Of a stretch of DNA of 8,700 bases, positions 7,157-8,700 are shown piece after piece. Below the pieces are notes generated by a model. That model worked only from the letters and a program-made list of their open reading frames with translations, searched no databases and was not told the origin of the DNA. The translations under genes and the position numbers were made by a program. Each line of letters opens with the position of its first letter. Within the stretch, counting starts at the first letter, position 1. The DNA is from DATLBY01 sp035526665. GTDB taxonomy: Bacteria > Acidobacteriota > Terriglobia > Bryobacterales > Bryobacteraceae. Location: positions 1 to 8,700 of the forward strand of contig DATLBY010000031.1 in assembly GCA_035526665.1 (NCBI GenBank), read 5' to 3'.

Positions 7157-8700
7157 ATGCTGCAACTTACGGGGGCCGGCAAGCGCTACGGCCACAAATT
7201 ACTCTTCGAAGGTCTGGATTGGCTCATCACCAGCAAGGACCGCGTTGGCCTGGTGGGCGCGAATGGGACGGGCAAATCCACTCTCCTGAAAGTGCTTGCC
7301 GGGATCGAAGGGCTCGACTACGGAACACTTACCGCCACCAAAGGCATCTCGGCGGGATATCTTCCGCAGGATGGACTGTCGCTCTCCGGACGCAGTGTTT
7401 TCGCAGAATGCATGACCGTGTTTGCCGGGCTTCGGGCGATGGAGGAGGAGCTGGAAACCCTCACCCACAAGATGGCCGATGTGGATCCGGCGAGTGAAGA
7501 GTATAGGGCGGTCGCCGATCGTTTTCATCGGGTAGACAGTGAGTTCCGCGCGCGCGACGGATATGCAATCGAATCTCAGGTGGGTGCGGTCCTGGATGGG
7601 CTGGGCTTCCGCAAAGAGGACTGGACGCGGCGGACGGAAGAGTTTTCCGGCGGGTGGCAAATGCGGATTGCACTGGCCAAATTGCTGCTGGAACAGCCCA
7701 ATCTATTGCTGTTGGATGAGCCTACCAATCACCTCGATTTAGAGGCGCGAAACTGGCTGGAGGCATATCTTAAGTCCTACCCGAATGCGTTTGTACTGAT
7801 CTCGCACGACCGCTATTTCCTGGATGTCACGATCACTAAAATCGTGGAGGTCTGGAATAAAAAGGTACACTTCTACTCGGGAAATTACGAGAAATATTTG
7901 ACCGGGAAGGCCGAGCGCCGCACGCAGCTGGAGTCGGCTTATAGAAATCAAAGGGAAAAAATTGATCAGCTGGAAGCCTTTATTAACCGCTTTCGTGCTC
8001 AGGCGACCAAAGCCAAGCAGGTCCAGAGCCGTATTAAGGAGCTGGAAAAAATTGAGCGCATCGAAGTGCCGCCGGAAGAGAAGACCATCCATTTCAGCTT
8101 TCCCCAGCCGAAGCCAAGCGGACGCATTGTGGCCGAATTCCAGAATGTCGCCAAGAGCTACGGCGAAAAGAAAGTATTCGATCATGTAAACTTCGTGGTC
8201 GAGCGCGGGGACCGCGTGGCCCTGGTAGGCGTCAACGGAGCGGGCAAGTCGACGCTGATCAAACTGCTGTCCGGCTCCGAGCCGCTAACCTCCGGCGAGT
8301 ATCGCCTGGGGCACAACGTCGACGTCGATTATTTCGCTCAGGATCAGTACAAAGAACTCGACATCAACGCCACGCTGCTGGACGATCTTACGGAGGCGGC
8401 CCCGCGGCGAACCAACACGGAGTTGCGCAGCATTCTAGGCTGCTTCCTGTTTTCAGAGGACGACGTATTTAAGCGTATCGGCGTGCTTTCGGGTGGCGAG
8501 CGCAATCGCTATGCGCTTGCCAAAATGCTGCTCGCGCCTTCCAATTTTCTGTTGCTCGACGAGCCTACGAACCACCTGGACATGCGCGCCAAGGACGTGT
8601 TGCTGGAAGCGCTGGCGGATTTTACCGGCACGGTCGTCTTCGTGTCGCACGACCGATACTTCATTGATAAGCTCGCCACTCGTGTCTTTGAGATAGGCGA
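7157..8700 (+). CDS. ABC-F family ATPase (YheS-like), 3' partial
   Basis: The frame runs without a stop from the ATG at 7157 to the window end (514 complete codons), so the C-terminus is missing. ABC-F proteins have two ATPase domains, no membrane part, and act on the ribosome, some in translation regulation and some in antibiotic resistance. Domain 1 has Walker A GANGTGKST at 34-42, signature FSGGWQMR at 163-170, Walker B LLLLDEPTNHLD at 183-194 and H-loop SHDRYFLD at 216-223. A charged linker at about 243-310 holds RNQREKIDQLEAFINRFR and ATKAKQVQSRIKELEKIE, the same style as E. coli YheS, so I place it nearer YheS than Uup or EttA. Domain 2 has GVNGAGKST at 358-366, LSGGERNR at 444-451, LLLDEPTNHLD at 465-475 and VSHDRYFID at 496-504. 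All ATPase motifs are intact. It lies nine bases after the amidohydrolase stop. Nothing in the sequence says it confers resistance. Confidence 0.94.
   Translation, partial: MLQLTGAGKRYGHKLLFEGLDWLITSKDRVGLVGANGTGKSTLLKVLAGIEGLDYGTLTATKGISAGYLPQDGLSLSGRSVFAECMTVFAGLRAMEEELETLTHKMADVDPASEEYRAVADRFHRVDSEFRARDGYAIESQVGAVLDGLGFRKEDWTRRTEEFSGGWQMRIALAKLLLEQPNLLLLDEPTNHLDLEARNWLEAYLKSYPNAFVLISHDRYFLDVTITKIVEVWNKKVHFYSGNYEKYLTGKAERRTQLESAYRNQREKIDQLEAFINRFRAQATKAKQVQSRIKELEKIERIEVPPEEKTIHFSFPQPKPSGRIVAEFQNVAKSYGEKKVFDHVNFVVERGDRVALVGVNGAGKSTLIKLLSGSEPLTSGEYRLGHNVDVDYFAQDQYKELDINATLLDDLTEAAPRRTNTELRSILGCFLFSEDDVFKRIGVLSGGERNRYALAKMLLAPSNFLLLDEPTNHLDMRAKDVLLEALADFTGTVVFVSHDRYFIDKLATRVFEIG

Overview
The window reads as ordinary, GC-rich chromosomal DNA, packed with genes and with no phage, transposon, CRISPR or RNA-gene signal. 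Protein style points to a soil-type Acidobacteriota (Solibacter/Bryobacter-like), but this is an impression from memory of such proteins and not a search result. Typical traits are GTG/TTG starts, almost no Shine-Dalgarno sites, a periplasmic-looking D-aminoacylase family amidohydrolase, and a 139-residue RlmH.

Left part (1-3557), cell-surface carbohydrate theme. A 5'-truncated glycoside-hydrolase-like TIM-barrel protein enters on the + strand. It converges with, and runs 218 bases into, a leftward two-gene unit. That unit is a family 2 glycosyltransferase followed by a DegT/DnrJ/EryC1/StrS sugar aminotransferase, probably translationally coupled through a TTGA stop/start overlap. A GT2 beside a DegT aminotransferase recalls pathways that make an amino sugar and load it onto a polyprenyl phosphate, but the other enzymes of such a pathway are not in view.

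Right part (3558-8700), five rightward, closely packed genes with gaps of 5, 44 and 9 bases and one 8-base overlap: a histidine-phosphatase (phosphoglycerate-mutase-like) protein, rlmH (23S rRNA pseudouridine-1915 methyltransferase), accD (acetyl-CoA carboxylase beta subunit), a D-aminoacylase-family amidohydrolase with a possible signal peptide, and an ABC-F ATPase cut by the window end. This is a mixed housekeeping cluster (ribosome modification, lipid synthesis, translation factor), not a dedicated system. The 44-base gap between the divergent GT2 and phosphatase genes is the only obvious place for divergent promoters. It holds a short TGTA-N6-TACA inverted repeat.

I did not find a new biological system. 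Points worth a second look are the antisense C-terminal extension of the first gene, replacement of the usual second catalytic histidine by serine in the phosphatase, a His-to-Pro change in the conserved C-terminal tail of RlmH, and the general lack of Shine-Dalgarno sites. No gene-free stretch exceeds about 50 bases.
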